A stretch of 64,000 bases of DNA from positions 1-64,000 of the forward strand of contig JBKHYJ010000098.1 in NCBI GenBank assembly GCA_046565505.1, written 5' to 3'. Positions 15,838 to 24,585 of the stretch are shown piece after piece. A program made the translations under genes and the position numbers. The notes under the pieces are model-generated. The model made no database searches, was not told where the DNA came from, and was given only the letters and a program-made list of their open reading frames with translations. The stretch comes from JBKHYJ01 sp046565505. GTDB taxonomy: Bacteria; Acidobacteriota; Blastocatellia; UBA7656. Every line of letters starts with the position of its first letter. Positions within the stretch are counted from its first letter, which is position 1.

Positions 15838-18765
15838 TTGGGAAAGCTCATCCAAATCGAGAACAGCGCTGTGAATATCGCTCTCAGCCTTCTTGAGCAG
15901 TTCAAACGACAGAACATTTGCATCACAGATGAGTTCCCGTCGCCCGCCGGGAAGGTGCTCATATCCGGCCTCTGGTGGTTGAATGGGTGGATTCGCAAGG
16001 GGCCGCCCATCCGGCTTCAAATGTATTTTCGGGAACCGGGTCCAGGCTTTTCCGACATATACGGACTGTCACTCCCTGGTCATGAAGTGCAGTTCGTTCA
16101 AGCGGTCAAAGTGCGCCTTTCCACCCCGGCCCAGCTCTCGGCGGCCGGCGCAACTTTGCCAGAGTCGGTGCTGGAGACCGAGCTGCACCTGGTCTTCAAT
16201 TTGCGCGCCCAGGAGACGACCACCGACGTTCTACTGGGAATCGCGTTCGCCGGAATCGAGGGGCTGCCGGCCCTCCCGGGACTGGAATCCCTGACGCAGA
16301 AGATTGCCAGCCTTTTTCCCTCGCGGAGAATCCCGCTGCAGGTCTCCTCGCTGACCCGCTCGGAAGGCAACCCGAGCATCGCCAACGTAGGGATCGCCAT
16401 CACGGTGCCGGGTCCCGTAAGCGAAGTGAGCGAATTGAACCAATACTCGTCCGTGGGCAAGACGATGGTCGGCATACGGATCGAAATTGGTGAGCCGCCC
16501 GTCAGCTCAAACCCCTGGAGGGCCTTTCTTGCCGGGGAAGCCGGGACCAGTTTCATCGAGGGCGCGGAGGGCCAGATTGTGGCCCTAGAACGAAGCTGGA
16601 GCCTGTTCAGGGACGAATACTTCGTCACCGAAGAGGCGAAACGATACCTTGAGCGGGAGTTGCAGAAATCGAGCGAGTTCGAGCTTCAAGGCGGCATCGC
16701 CGCGTCATGGTCGAATCCCGGCGGCCGCCCGACCGTCAAACTGAATTTCTATGGCGAAGCCGAGGACGTGCTCGACGTGGAGGTGGACGTGACGGTCGAG
16801 TTCGCAGTCTCCAAGTTGCCCACGGCTGAGCCGCTGGCCTTTCAGCCCGGCGTCCTACAGAGCACTGTGAGTTTCGATGTCACGAAGTCTGCCTGGGACA
16901 CGTTTTGGCTCACGCTGGGGGGATGGGTCGTCAACCCCTGGGTCGGCGCCTTTGTCTGGGGAGAGCTGAACAAAGGCGTGCCCTTAAAAGATCAGAGGTG
17001 TGTCCCGTCCGGTTATAACACGTATATCTGTCAGGAACCTTTCGACTCACGCCAAGTAAATATCGGGGGCCTGGCTACGCTGAGCGACGTGTGGGGGCAC
17101 CCGGACGGCATGGTGTTGAAAGGCGACGCGTACTGGATGAGGCAACTGGCCAGCGAGTTTCATATTGCGGCCATAGACGTACAGCCATTCAAATTAGATC
17201 ACGTGCGTATTTCTTGCGGTCAGCTCGGCGCGGCGATGCTAGGCCGGATCGGCGAGCACCCCGAAGATTTTGTCACCTATACCGCCAACGTCTCCCTGAT
17301 TTTCGAGTTCGACACTCCTGAAGCCGATGTCCCTATCCAGTTCATCAGTCACAGCAATTCAGACCGCATCCCGCCCGCCGTCTGCGCGGTCCGCGTGCGG
17401 CCCGAGGACGATCCGCTGAACGTATTTGCCCCTCATGTGAGCTTTGATTACGCCCCCGATCTGTCCAGCACGCTGATGGCGAAGATCAAGGTCAACGTCC
17501 CGTTGGCTAATGTCCCGCCGGCCTACTTTACAGACGCCGGCCGCTACCCCTGTTACCTGCTCATCCAAACCAGCGTCGGGACGCGCATGATAAAACTGCC
17601 GGCGATTCAGCAAGCCGATGCCGGCGCGGTGAAGAGTATGGCGATTGCCGCATGGGCGCGGCGCGTCAGTGAATGTTATGCCAAGTCGAGAAGCTTCAAC
17701 CCGACATGGAAGGTTGACCCCGGAGACTATTACAATGAGAGACATTTCTGGGATGTGATAGTGGCAGGCCTGCGCTCGGGCGAGGAGGTGAGCCTCAGGG
17801 ATCAGCAAGGGCGAGCGGTGTCGGCCATGCGGGCCGATGGCGGAGGGACTGCGCGGCTGCGCGCGTTCCTTTCGCCCGATGAATATGACGGAAGGCTGAG
17901 CTTTAGAAGGTCGGCGGCCCCGCCGCCCCGATTACAGATTCAGGAGCCCGACCCCGCAGCCGGCGCGCCCCTGCCGGAGAACTATATCCGCATCGACGTC
18001 AAACAAACCCAGTTCCTGCTGCAATCGGAAATCGGGAATGGCAAGCCGGTTGTGGCGGCGGCATCCATTATGCTGGGCGCGCGTCACGCGCTTCTAGTCG
18101 TTCAGCCATCCGGCGTAGTCGCCTACGACGTGTCGCAGCCACAGCAGCCAAGGGCCGCGGCCTACGCGGCTTTACCCTGCTTGTCCGGCGCCCTGTCAAC
18201 CAGTAACAGAATTCTGGCGTGGGGCGGCGAGGGGATTTTTGCTTTTGAGATTAACCTAGAGCAGGGCGAGATCAGCATCGACCATTTGTCCAAAACCCCC
18301 ACCCTGGCTATGACAAGGCTCGGCCAGCGGTTATTCACCCTCGGTCAAGAGTGCGTGGGAGTCTGGGACCAAAAGGACCATCGCGAAGAGCTTTTCAAGG
18401 CGCCGCATGCTCATTGCCTCGCCGCGACGTCGGCCCACCTTCTAGTCGGCTCAAACAACAGAGTCGAAATCTACCAGGTGCTTCCTCATTACAGCGCGAC
18501 GCCGGTAGCCGAGCATCGCGTGGACGGCCTATCGCGCATGGTGGCTTCTAATTTAATAGGCCGTGAGGGCCAGGTCATCTTGGAGGGCAGCTCGAAAAGC
18601 GAACTCCTTGATGTCTCCGACCCGGGGCGAGTCGCGGTACTTTCCAGTTACACTGACATGCAGGGGCTCGGGTCGCTCTCGCGTCACCGCGGCCTCCTCA
18701 TTGAGGCAGACGAAAATGGCATGCTCCTTAGAGTCTATTCTATCGGAGCAACCGCCTTCATTTAG
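15838..18765 (+). CDS. Large protein of unknown function with C-terminal propeller-like repeats
   Basis: This is an unrecognised protein of 975 residues from the TTG at 15838, which has AAGGAG six bases upstream. An earlier ATG at 15658 would add 60 residues but has a poor ribosome site. The N-terminal part (1-700) is rich in beta strands, with segments such as FSRTxx-free long stretches around WNPWVGAFVWGELN, and shows no catalytic motif I can name. A helical stretch follows (about 655-700, SMAIAAWARRVSECYAK). The last 250 residues carry short strand repeats of the kind found in LVIVD or WD-like propellers (LLVVQPSGVVAYDVSQP, GVWDQKD, VEIYQVLP, SELLDVSDPGRVAVLSSY). No signal peptide is evident with this start. 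It may be a toxin- or effector-like surface protein or a structural protein; nothing in the sequence decides. Confidence 0.7.
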   Translation: MGKLIQIENSAVNIALSLLEQFKRQNICITDEFPSPAGKVLISGLWWLNGWIRKGPPIRLQMYFREPGPGFSDIYGLSLPGHEVQFVQAVKVRLSTPAQLSAAGATLPESVLETELHLVFNLRAQETTTDVLLGIAFAGIEGLPALPGLESLTQKIASLFPSRRIPLQVSSLTRSEGNPSIANVGIAITVPGPVSEVSELNQYSSVGKTMVGIRIEIGEPPVSSNPWRAFLAGEAGTSFIEGAEGQIVALERSWSLFRDEYFVTEEAKRYLERELQKSSEFELQGGIAASWSNPGGRPTVKLNFYGEAEDVLDVEVDVTVEFAVSKLPTAEPLAFQPGVLQSTVSFDVTKSAWDTFWLTLGGWVVNPWVGAFVWGELNKGVPLKDQRCVPSGYNTYICQEPFDSRQVNIGGLATLSDVWGHPDGMVLKGDAYWMRQLASEFHIAAIDVQPFKLDHVRISCGQLGAAMLGRIGEHPEDFVTYTANVSLIFEFDTPEADVPIQFISHSNSDRIPPAVCAVRVRPEDDPLNVFAPHVSFDYAPDLSSTLMAKIKVNVPLANVPPAYFTDAGRYPCYLLIQTSVGTRMIKLPAIQQADAGAVKSMAIAAWARRVSECYAKSRSFNPTWKVDPGDYYNERHFWDVIVAGLRSGEEVSLRDQQGRAVSAMRADGGGTARLRAFLSPDEYDGRLSFRRSAAPPPRLQIQEPDPAAGAPLPENYIRIDVKQTQFLLQSEIGNGKPVVAAASIMLGARHALLVVQPSGVVAYDVSQPQQPRAAAYAALPCLSGALSTSNRILAWGGEGIFAFEINLEQGEISIDHLSKTPTLAMTRLGQRLFTLGQECVGVWDQKDHREELFKAPHAHCLAATSAHLLVGSNNRVEIYQVLPHYSATPVAEHRVDGLSRMVASNLIGREGQVILEGSSKSELLDVSDPGRVAVLSSYTDMQGLGSLSRHRGLLIEADENGMLLRVYSIGATAFI

Positions 18766-19096
18766 TGAGCGGCGAGGGGTTATAAAAGAAAGGGGGCGTT
18801 GGCCGGCCGCTTTTAGCCCGAGGCCCGCTAAGCGCGTCTAACCACACGCTATCCCGGAGCATATTGATCACATCTCGCATGCCTTGCGCTCGGCGCGGGG
18901 GCGCAGATGCAAACGCGGTGGCCCTTCAGACGCGACCATAATTGCAAGCCGGGGCCGAGTTGCCCGCCCTACCTGACGCGGGCGGTGCTGAGTCAGGGGC
19001 CGACACCGGCGTATGCGGGCTTTGACTTGATTATGGTCTGTGCTACATTGTTGCGCTGCTGCGGCCCCCGCCAACCTGAAAGAGAGGAAGACCCCG
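18766..19096 (+). other. Intergenic region before the PSD-family gene
   Basis: No gene was seen. The region holds the promoter described at 19022-19049 and, just after the upstream stop, a GC-rich stretch with a weak imperfect hairpin. Confidence 0.5.
19022..19049 (+). promoter_or_regulatory. Sigma-70-like promoter of the PSD-family gene
   Basis: TTGACT (19022-19027) and TACATT (19044-19049) are separated by 16 bases. They lie about 48 bases before the ATG at 19097, which has AGAGGA as a ribosome site. Confidence 0.5.
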
Positions 19097-20377
19097 ATGA
19101 TTGACCATTCCGAGAAAGCGATTGATGCGAAATACCAGAGACTATTTGGGCGGGTTGCCGGCTACTTGCCGAAAGACAGAGACAGCGTGGACGAGTGGCA
19201 AAAGAACCTGAAGAGAAAGATTGCGGAGGCGAGATCGAAAGGAGAGAAAAGGCTGTACGCCCCCTCGGTCAGGGCGCTGGCGAAACTGATAGAGATCAAC
19301 GGCGTCGTTCGGATGTACGTGGACGAAATGATCAACCAGGTGCCCAAACAGTATAAGAATATAGATGACATCGAGGACCTGCTGGATGCGTTAAATCAAA
19401 TTATCACGACCGCGCCGGCCTACAACCCGGACCCCAACAAACAAAACTTCTTCCCGATGTCCACTTTGTTCACCTACATGATGATGACAAAAGCCGGCGA
19501 GGCTGTTTTCAGGAACACGGAGTTTAACGGCGCGATAAGGAGGGTACTCAAAGAGTGGTGCAACTTCCTGGACAGCGAAAAGAGCTTGTACGTCCTGAAC
19601 GAGACAGAGTTCGGGTGGCTGTCGCAGTCCGCCTTTTGGTACAACAAGCTATACGAGTTTGAGTTCGACAAGTCGAAGCCGCACTGGGGGTGGCAGTCGT
19701 TCAACGATTACTTCCACCGGCAGATCAAGCCGGAGTGCCGCCCGGTTGATAAACCGGATGACCCCAGAGTCATCGTGTCCGCGAACGACGGCAAGGTCTA
19801 CAACATCGCGTCGAACGTTCAGCCGGCGGATAAGTTCTGGTTGAAAGGGCAGCCCTACTCGCTCGTTAACGTGCTCAACAACGAGTATGTCGAAAGGTTC
19901 GTCGGAGGCAGCGTCTTCCAGTCGTTCCTGAGCGGCGCGGATTATCACAGGTGGAGGTCGCCCATCGCCGGCGTCGTTCGTCACGCGCAAGTCGTCGATG
20001 GGTTGATGTTCAGCGACGCCGAGTCCGCCGGGTTTGACCCCACAGCGGCCACGTATTCACAAGGGTACGAGGCGTCAGTCAACACGCGGGGCCTCGTGTT
20101 CGTCGAGAGCGAAGACCCTTTCATCGGCATGGTCTGCGTCATCCCCATAGGCATCACCGAAATATCGTCGGTAACGATCGAAGTCAAAAAGGGCGATTAC
20201 GTCAAGAAAGGCGATGAGCTGGGGTATTTTAGTTATGGCGGTTCGAGCATGGCGCTCGTGTTCCAGCCCGGCGCCATCGATTATTTTACGGTGCCTAATC
20301 GCCCGTCCAGCGTCAACCCGGACGACGGGCCGCCTATCAGGGTGAATGCCCAGATCGCCGTCGCCAGGTCACAGTAA
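19097..20377 (+). CDS. Phosphatidylserine decarboxylase-family (PsiD-like) pyruvoyl decarboxylase
   Basis: The protein is 426 residues from the ATG at 19097; a frame extension to 19040 lacks coding character. An N-terminal helical domain (about 20-165, KNLKRKIAEARSKG through GWLSQSAFW) matches the PSD-associated domain found in the long, soluble branch of the family. The decarboxylase domain follows (about 175-420), with NDYFHRQIKP, VVSANDGKVY-like residues, FLSGADYHRWRSPI and the self-cleavage site G381-G-S-S384. Cleavage before a Ser there would create the pyruvoyl cofactor. Classical membrane PSDs are shorter with LGST; the long branch includes the tryptophan decarboxylase PsiD, so an aromatic amino acid or another amine precursor is as likely as phosphatidylserine. 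No transmembrane helix is visible, which supports a soluble enzyme. It has its own promoter and a strong downstream hairpin. Confidence 0.8.
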   Translation: MIDHSEKAIDAKYQRLFGRVAGYLPKDRDSVDEWQKNLKRKIAEARSKGEKRLYAPSVRALAKLIEINGVVRMYVDEMINQVPKQYKNIDDIEDLLDALNQIITTAPAYNPDPNKQNFFPMSTLFTYMMMTKAGEAVFRNTEFNGAIRRVLKEWCNFLDSEKSLYVLNETEFGWLSQSAFWYNKLYEFEFDKSKPHWGWQSFNDYFHRQIKPECRPVDKPDDPRVIVSANDGKVYNIASNVQPADKFWLKGQPYSLVNVLNNEYVERFVGGSVFQSFLSGADYHRWRSPIAGVVRHAQVVDGLMFSDAESAGFDPTAATYSQGYEASVNTRGLVFVESEDPFIGMVCVIPIGITEISSVTIEVKKGDYVKKGDELGYFSYGGSSMALVFQPGAIDYFTVPNRPSSVNPDDGPPIRVNAQIAVARSQ

Positions 20378-20409
20378 GTGACTTGCCGGCCGCGCCTGAC
20401 TGACAGATG

Positions 20410-20466
20410 CGCCGGGCCGCGCGGGCGCCGAAGGATCCATGCGAAATTTGCCCGCGCGGCCCGGCG
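20410..20466. terminator. Large inverted repeat downstream of the PSD-family gene
   Basis: CGCCGGGCCGCGCGGGC (20410-20426) and GCCCGCGCGGCCCGGCG (20450-20466) are perfect 17-bp complements around a 23-base loop. Flanking bases (GATG / CATC, GAC / GTC) extend the pairing with bulges. It begins about 30 bases past the stop codon. There is no T-run, so it is a terminator-like or mRNA-protecting hairpin. Confidence 0.6.
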
Positions 20467-20735
20467 ATGCATCTCGTCAGGCTCGCGAGAGCGAATCCTG
20501 TATAGGGGCCTTTCCGGCACCCATCGCGGGGCCGATTGCCATCACCGACCGCGGCAGAGCCGCGCCGCATTCTCTATATCGATTCGGAACCGCCTGCCTC
20601 ACCCTCAAAAGCCGACACGAAAATGATGCTGAGACCGGATCGGGCGGCGGCCTGCTCACATTGACATTAGTGAAAGCGATGAATAGAGTACCGGCGGGAA
20701 CAGAACGCGGGCCAGAGGTAAGGAGAAACTTTCTA

Positions 20736-21096
20736 ATGACCCGCAGGAAAAGCTATTCAGAAGGGTGACGTGCAGTCTCACGACGGTCAATGGGCTTTGC
20801 GCTATAGAGAATTCGACCGCTCTACGGGCACGCGGAGCCTCAAGCGTGGAGTGCCGGGCCGGTTCGAGAGCAACAAAGCCGCCCCCGAAGCAGCCGAGTC
20901 GATTAGGGCAAGGGTGAACGAACGCGATAACAGCGACAAGCCCCCTGAAATCCATTCAGATCTCGCCTTTAAACAGTCAGTCGAAGGCAGGTGGAAAGCA
21001 TGTGCCGCGTCTGCCGAACGCCGGCCTTCAACTAATGACCGCCTCAGCGGCCCAGATTCTTCAGGGCCTGATGGGCCGTTTCTCGGTCATATTTAA
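20736..21096 (+). pseudogene. Truncated, frameshifted tyrosine recombinase (phage-type integrase) N-terminus
   Basis: A start with TAAGGAG upstream gives M-T-R-R-K-S-Y-S-E-G and then a stop at 20766. One base later the frame continues Q-S-H-D-G-Q-W-A-L-R-Y-R-E-F-D-R-S-T-G, then AAESIRARVNERDNSDKP and FKQSVEGRWKACAASAERRP, and ends at 21096. This matches the arm-binding and SAM-like N-terminal parts of site-specific integrases known from Acidobacteriota (recalled, not searched). The core catalytic domain with its R-H-R-Y residues is missing. So this is a relic with a one-base frameshift and a lost 3' part, directly upstream of the LysR gene. The first 350 bases of the gap (20378-20735) hold only the inverted repeat. 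Confidence 0.62.
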
Positions 21097-21119
21097 TCAC
21101 AGAGCACCGCCGCTCGCTT

Positions 21120-22037
21120 ATGGAAATCAGATTATTAAGAACATTCAAAGCAGTCTCGGAGGCCGGGTCATTCACGCATGCCGCCTCGCGCGTGCACCTG
21201 TCGCAGGCGGCCGTGAGCGTGCACATAAGGCAGCTCGAAGAGGAGCTAGGGTCGCCGCTATTTCACAGGGTGAATAAGAAATTGTACCTGACCGAAGGCG
21301 GCCGCGCGCTGCTCTCGCATGCGGAGACCATCCTCCGCGCGCACGACGAGGCGAAGGCCGAGCTGACTTCCATCGGCGAGCCGTCGCATGGCCGGCTGCA
21401 CCTGGGCGTCGCATCGACCGCCGTCACCGTGCACCCTCTGCCGGAGATATTGAGCGAGATAAAGCGCAAGTACCCGCTGCTCGATTTCCTGGTCATAGGC
21501 GAGACGAGCGAGCGCATCATCGAGCAGATCCTCGCCGGCAGCCTCGACGCGGGGCTGGTCTCGCTCCCGGTCGAGGAGACCGACGTGCTCACGGAGACGC
21601 TGCGGAGCGATAAGCTGGTCGCCGTCATGAGCCCCCAACACAGGCTCGCCCGCTCGCGCGCCATAACGTCGGAAGAGTTGTCCGCGGAGCCGCTCATACT
21701 CGGCGAGCATGGCGGCAACACGCGCAGGCTCATAGACCTCTTCTTTGAAAAGAATGGGCTTGAGCCGAAGATAGTCATGGAGCTTCAGCGCACGGAGGCC
21801 ATCCTCAAGATGGTCGAGCTAGGGTTCGGCCTGACCATACTGCCGCAGGGGTCGGCCCGCGAGGGCAGCGCGAGCGGGAGGGTCCGCGCCCTGGGCGTGC
21901 GCGAGCTGAACGTCAAATGGGAATTCGGCGTCGCCTACCTCAAGAGCGAGTACCGCCCGCCCGCCCTCGAATCATTCCTGCAACTCTGCCGCAGGCACAT
22001 AGGCAGCCCGTCCGGGCAGGCCGCCCCCGGGGAGTGA
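21120..22037 (+). CDS. LysR-family transcriptional regulator
   Basis: This 305-residue regulator has an N-terminal winged helix-turn-helix (residues 1-60, LLRTFKAVSEAGSFTHAASRVHLSQAAVSVHIRQLE) and a C-terminal periplasmic-binding-like effector domain (about 90-295). LysR proteins normally bind DNA as tetramers and respond to a small molecule. The gene lies 117 bases upstream of moaA on the same strand, so control of molybdopterin synthesis or of a nearby molybdoenzyme is possible but not shown. The ATG has only a weak ribosome site. It directly follows the integrase relic, yet its composition is like its neighbours. Confidence 0.92.
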   Translation: MEIRLLRTFKAVSEAGSFTHAASRVHLSQAAVSVHIRQLEEELGSPLFHRVNKKLYLTEGGRALLSHAETILRAHDEAKAELTSIGEPSHGRLHLGVASTAVTVHPLPEILSEIKRKYPLLDFLVIGETSERIIEQILAGSLDAGLVSLPVEETDVLTETLRSDKLVAVMSPQHRLARSRAITSEELSAEPLILGEHGGNTRRLIDLFFEKNGLEPKIVMELQRTEAILKMVELGFGLTILPQGSAREGSASGRVRALGVRELNVKWEFGVAYLKSEYRPPALESFLQLCRRHIGSPSGQAAPGE

Positions 22038-22154
22038 GCGGCGCGATGAACGGGACGGCCCGTAATTTTTGCGCCTCTTCGCGACATCGGGTAGAATGGT
22101 TATGGTTTCACGGGTCGCGTTTTCAGACCAGAGCTTGCGAACGGGAGTCAGTCA

Positions 22155-23165
22155 TTGCTAGACAGCTACCACCGTCCTCTGAAAGACGTAAGAATATCGG
22201 TCACCGACAGGTGCAATTTCCGTTGCACTTATTGCATGCCCTTCGACGAGTACGTGTGGATAGACAAGCAAGAGATACTCAGCTTTGAAGAGATAACAAG
22301 GCTCGCGCGCCTATTCGTGCGATTGGGGGCCGACCAGATTCGCCTGACCGGGGGCGAGCCGCTCGTGCGGCGCGGGCTGGGCAAGCTGATAAGCGGGCTC
22401 GCGGCTTTAGATGGATTAAAGGACTTGTCCCTGACGACGAACGGCTCGCTGCTGGCCGAGCAGGCGCGCGAGCTTGCCGCCGCCGGGCTCAGGCGGATCA
22501 ACGTCAGCGTAGACACGCTCGACCCGGAAAAGTTTAAACGCATCACAAAGCGAGGCGACCTGTCGCGCGTGCTCGACGGGCTTTTCGCAGCGAAGGCCGA
22601 GGGCCTCGGCCCCATTAAGATCAACGCGGTGGTGGAGCGGGGCGTCAACGACGACGACATCCTGGGGCTCGTGGAGTTCGCGCGCCGCCACGGGTTCTCC
22701 ATGCGGTTCATAGAGTACATGGACGTGGGCAACTCCAACAGTTGGATTTCGGGGAAGATGGTCTCGAAGAGAGAGATTTTAGAGAAGATAAACGCCCACT
22801 ACCCGCTCAAAGAGATCGGGAGAGACCAGGGCAGCGCGCCCGCCGTCGATTACGAGTTCACGGACGGGCGCGGCAGCATAGGCGTGATCGCTTCGGTGAC
22901 CGAGCCCTTTTGCTCTAGCTGCACGCGGGTCAGGCTGACGGCCGACGGGAAGCTCGTCACCTGCCTGTTTTCTAATCAAGGGCATGACTTGAAGGCGCTC
23001 GTCAGAAGCGGCGCCACCGACGAAGAGGTGGTCGAGTTCATCCGCGGGATATGGGCGAAGAGGGCCGACAGGTATTCCGACGAGAGGCTCGAATCCATGA
23101 ACTCGCCGGGCGGGTATCAGCCCAAAGCTCACCAAAAAATCGAGATGATAACTCTGGGCGGGTGA
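22155..23165 (+). CDS. moaA: GTP 3',8-cyclase MoaA (radical SAM, molybdenum cofactor step 1)
   Basis: This 336-residue enzyme starts at a TTG with GGGAG upstream. With MoaC it converts GTP to cyclic pyranopterin monophosphate, the first committed step of molybdopterin synthesis. The radical-SAM cluster ligands are C20-x3-C24-x2-C27 (DRCNFRCTYCMP) and the GGEPL SAM motif follows. The second, substrate-side cluster is C253-x2-C256-x13-C270 (CSSCTRVRLTADGKLVTC). The protein ends in Gly-Gly, the conserved MoaA tail needed for catalysis. No other moa gene is adjacent, so the pathway is scattered. The product serves molybdoenzymes such as the IorAB-like and formate dehydrogenase genes in this window. 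Confidence 0.95.
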   Translation: MLDSYHRPLKDVRISVTDRCNFRCTYCMPFDEYVWIDKQEILSFEEITRLARLFVRLGADQIRLTGGEPLVRRGLGKLISGLAALDGLKDLSLTTNGSLLAEQARELAAAGLRRINVSVDTLDPEKFKRITKRGDLSRVLDGLFAAKAEGLGPIKINAVVERGVNDDDILGLVEFARRHGFSMRFIEYMDVGNSNSWISGKMVSKREILEKINAHYPLKEIGRDQGSAPAVDYEFTDGRGSIGVIASVTEPFCSSCTRVRLTADGKLVTCLFSNQGHDLKALVRSGATDEEVVEFIRGIWAKRADRYSDERLESMNSPGGYQPKAHQKIEMITLGG

Positions 23166-23608
23166 GCGGCCGCCTCTTTTTCCTCGCCGGCAGGCCTCTG
23201 CCATCATTCGCACTCACCACTATTCGACCGACCCCTAAAGACCGCGCCGCCTCCGCACCCCGAGGCTGATGCGCGGGGTCGAATTTACCGCCAGACCGGG
23301 CGCCGCGGCGGCGACCGCGCGGGGCGTGCGCGGGACCCTTGAAACGAATTCCGATTATCCTCATTTAGTATCAAGGACGGGTTACAACACGGTTGGAAAA
23401 CAGCCGGCTCATAATGGGGAGAAGGTATTACTATGACGAATTGATATTCCGATATTTAATAGGCCGCCAGCCGCGCGCCGAACGGGCCGGCTCGGAGGCC
23501 GTGCGGGTCAATGCCACTTCGGCGCGTTGGCGCCCGGCGATTACGGCCGACGATTAATCCGCGGCTCGGGTGTCGAATAATTCTTAGGACCGTTTCCTAA
23601 ACCTGATC
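23166..23608 (+). other. Intergenic region without recognised gene
   Basis: This is 443 bases with GC-rich and AT-rich patches. No coding frame with plausible composition, tRNA or clear hairpin was seen. It presumably carries the control region of the downstream response-regulator gene. Confidence 0.4.
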
Positions 23609-24277
23609 GTGAAGCCTATACAGATTCTGCTCATAGAAGCCCACGCCATCCCGCGCGCGGCGCTGCGCAGCTTGATCGAAAGCCAACCCTCGCTGGAAGT
23701 CGTCGGCGAGGCCAGAAATTACAGGGAGGCTTTCGCCATCATCTCTCGCCGGCCGCCCGACATTCTACTCTACAGCTTCGACGCGCATAGCGATGGCGAG
23801 TTGGACGGCATTTCCAAGCTGTCTGCCGCGGCTGACAATACGCGCGTGCTGGTGCTGACGGCGGCGCGGGACCAGGACCTCTATAACCGCATCATGCGGG
23901 CCGGGGCTAGGGGCGTGGTGCTGAAGGATCAAAGCGTGTCGGCCCTCGTCAAAGCCATCAAGAAAATCAACGCCGGAGAGGCATGGCTCGACCGCACGAC
24001 CACAGCATGCGTGCTCGGCGCGATGTCGCGAGAGATTGCCGCGCAAGTAAGCAGGCTTGAGATGCAGGCCGTGGCGGCGCTCACCGCACGCGAGCGCGAG
24101 GTCGTAAGCCTGATCGCGGAAGGGCTGAAGAACAGGGTCATCGCCGAGCGGCTTTTCATCAGCGAAGCGACTGTGCGCCACCACATCTCGTCGATCTTCG
24201 CCAAGCTCGGAGTCTCGGACCGCGTGGGGCTGATACTGAACGCCTTTCGATTGGGCCTGGCCGACCCGCCTCACTGA
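23609..24277 (+). CDS. NarL/LuxR-type response regulator with degenerate receiver domain
   Basis: This 222-residue protein starts at a GTG. The receiver domain (1-120) has the usual fold markers: T in VLVLTA, and K in VLKDQS followed by VSALVKAIKKINAGE. However, the phospho-acceptor position in PPDILLYSFD is Tyr55 where Asp is expected, and the usual acidic pair reads E10-A11. A LuxR-type HTH (about 155-215, LTAREREVVSLIAEGLKNRVIAERLFISEATVRHHISSIFAKLGV) is intact. So it probably binds DNA without classical Asp phosphorylation, or the acidic residues D58/D62 nearby take over. No sensor kinase is adjacent. Confidence 0.85.
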   Translation: MKPIQILLIEAHAIPRAALRSLIESQPSLEVVGEARNYREAFAIISRRPPDILLYSFDAHSDGELDGISKLSAAADNTRVLVLTAARDQDLYNRIMRAGARGVVLKDQSVSALVKAIKKINAGEAWLDRTTTACVLGAMSREIAAQVSRLEMQAVAALTAREREVVSLIAEGLKNRVIAERLFISEATVRHHISSIFAKLGVSDRVGLILNAFRLGLADPPH

Positions 24278-24336
24278 AAAGAGGGGGTCGTTCGATGCGC
24301 CGCCCACCCGCGCACGGAGTATGGAGCCTGCTCCTA

Positions 24337-24585
24337 TCATAAAATAGGTGCGCCAACCGATGCGCCCGAAGCGCGCAACAGGTATTCTTTTATTTCCAAT
24401 CGGAACAAGCCTGTGGGCGGCGCGAAAGCAGTTGACAGGCGGCGGCCTCCGCGCCGGAAAGTAACGCGCTCACAGTCGAACAACAGAACGCTCGCGCCTC
24501 CATCACCCCTCAGGACGAGGCCAAAAGCGTCTTCAAATTGAGATAAAACGTCTAAAGCGACAGCCCTGTTGATGCGCGCCCGCAT
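24337..24585 (-). CDS. Small hypothetical protein
   Basis: This 82-residue frame has a fair ribosome site (GGGAG about five bases before the ATG). The sequence looks protein-like (DVLSQFEDAFGLVLRGDGG, SVLLFDCERVTFRR, LFRLEIKEYLLRA), with no signal peptide, membrane span or known motif. It could be a genuine small cytoplasmic protein or a chance frame. Confidence 0.4.
   Translation of the reverse strand: MRARINRAVALDVLSQFEDAFGLVLRGDGGASVLLFDCERVTFRRGGRRLSTAFAPPTGLFRLEIKEYLLRASGASVGAPIL

Noticed and set aside
20766..20768. TGA after MTRRKSYSEG as another selenocysteine codon
   Set aside because: The continuing similarity to integrases lies one base off frame, so this is a frameshifted pseudogene and no hairpin loop of the right type follows.
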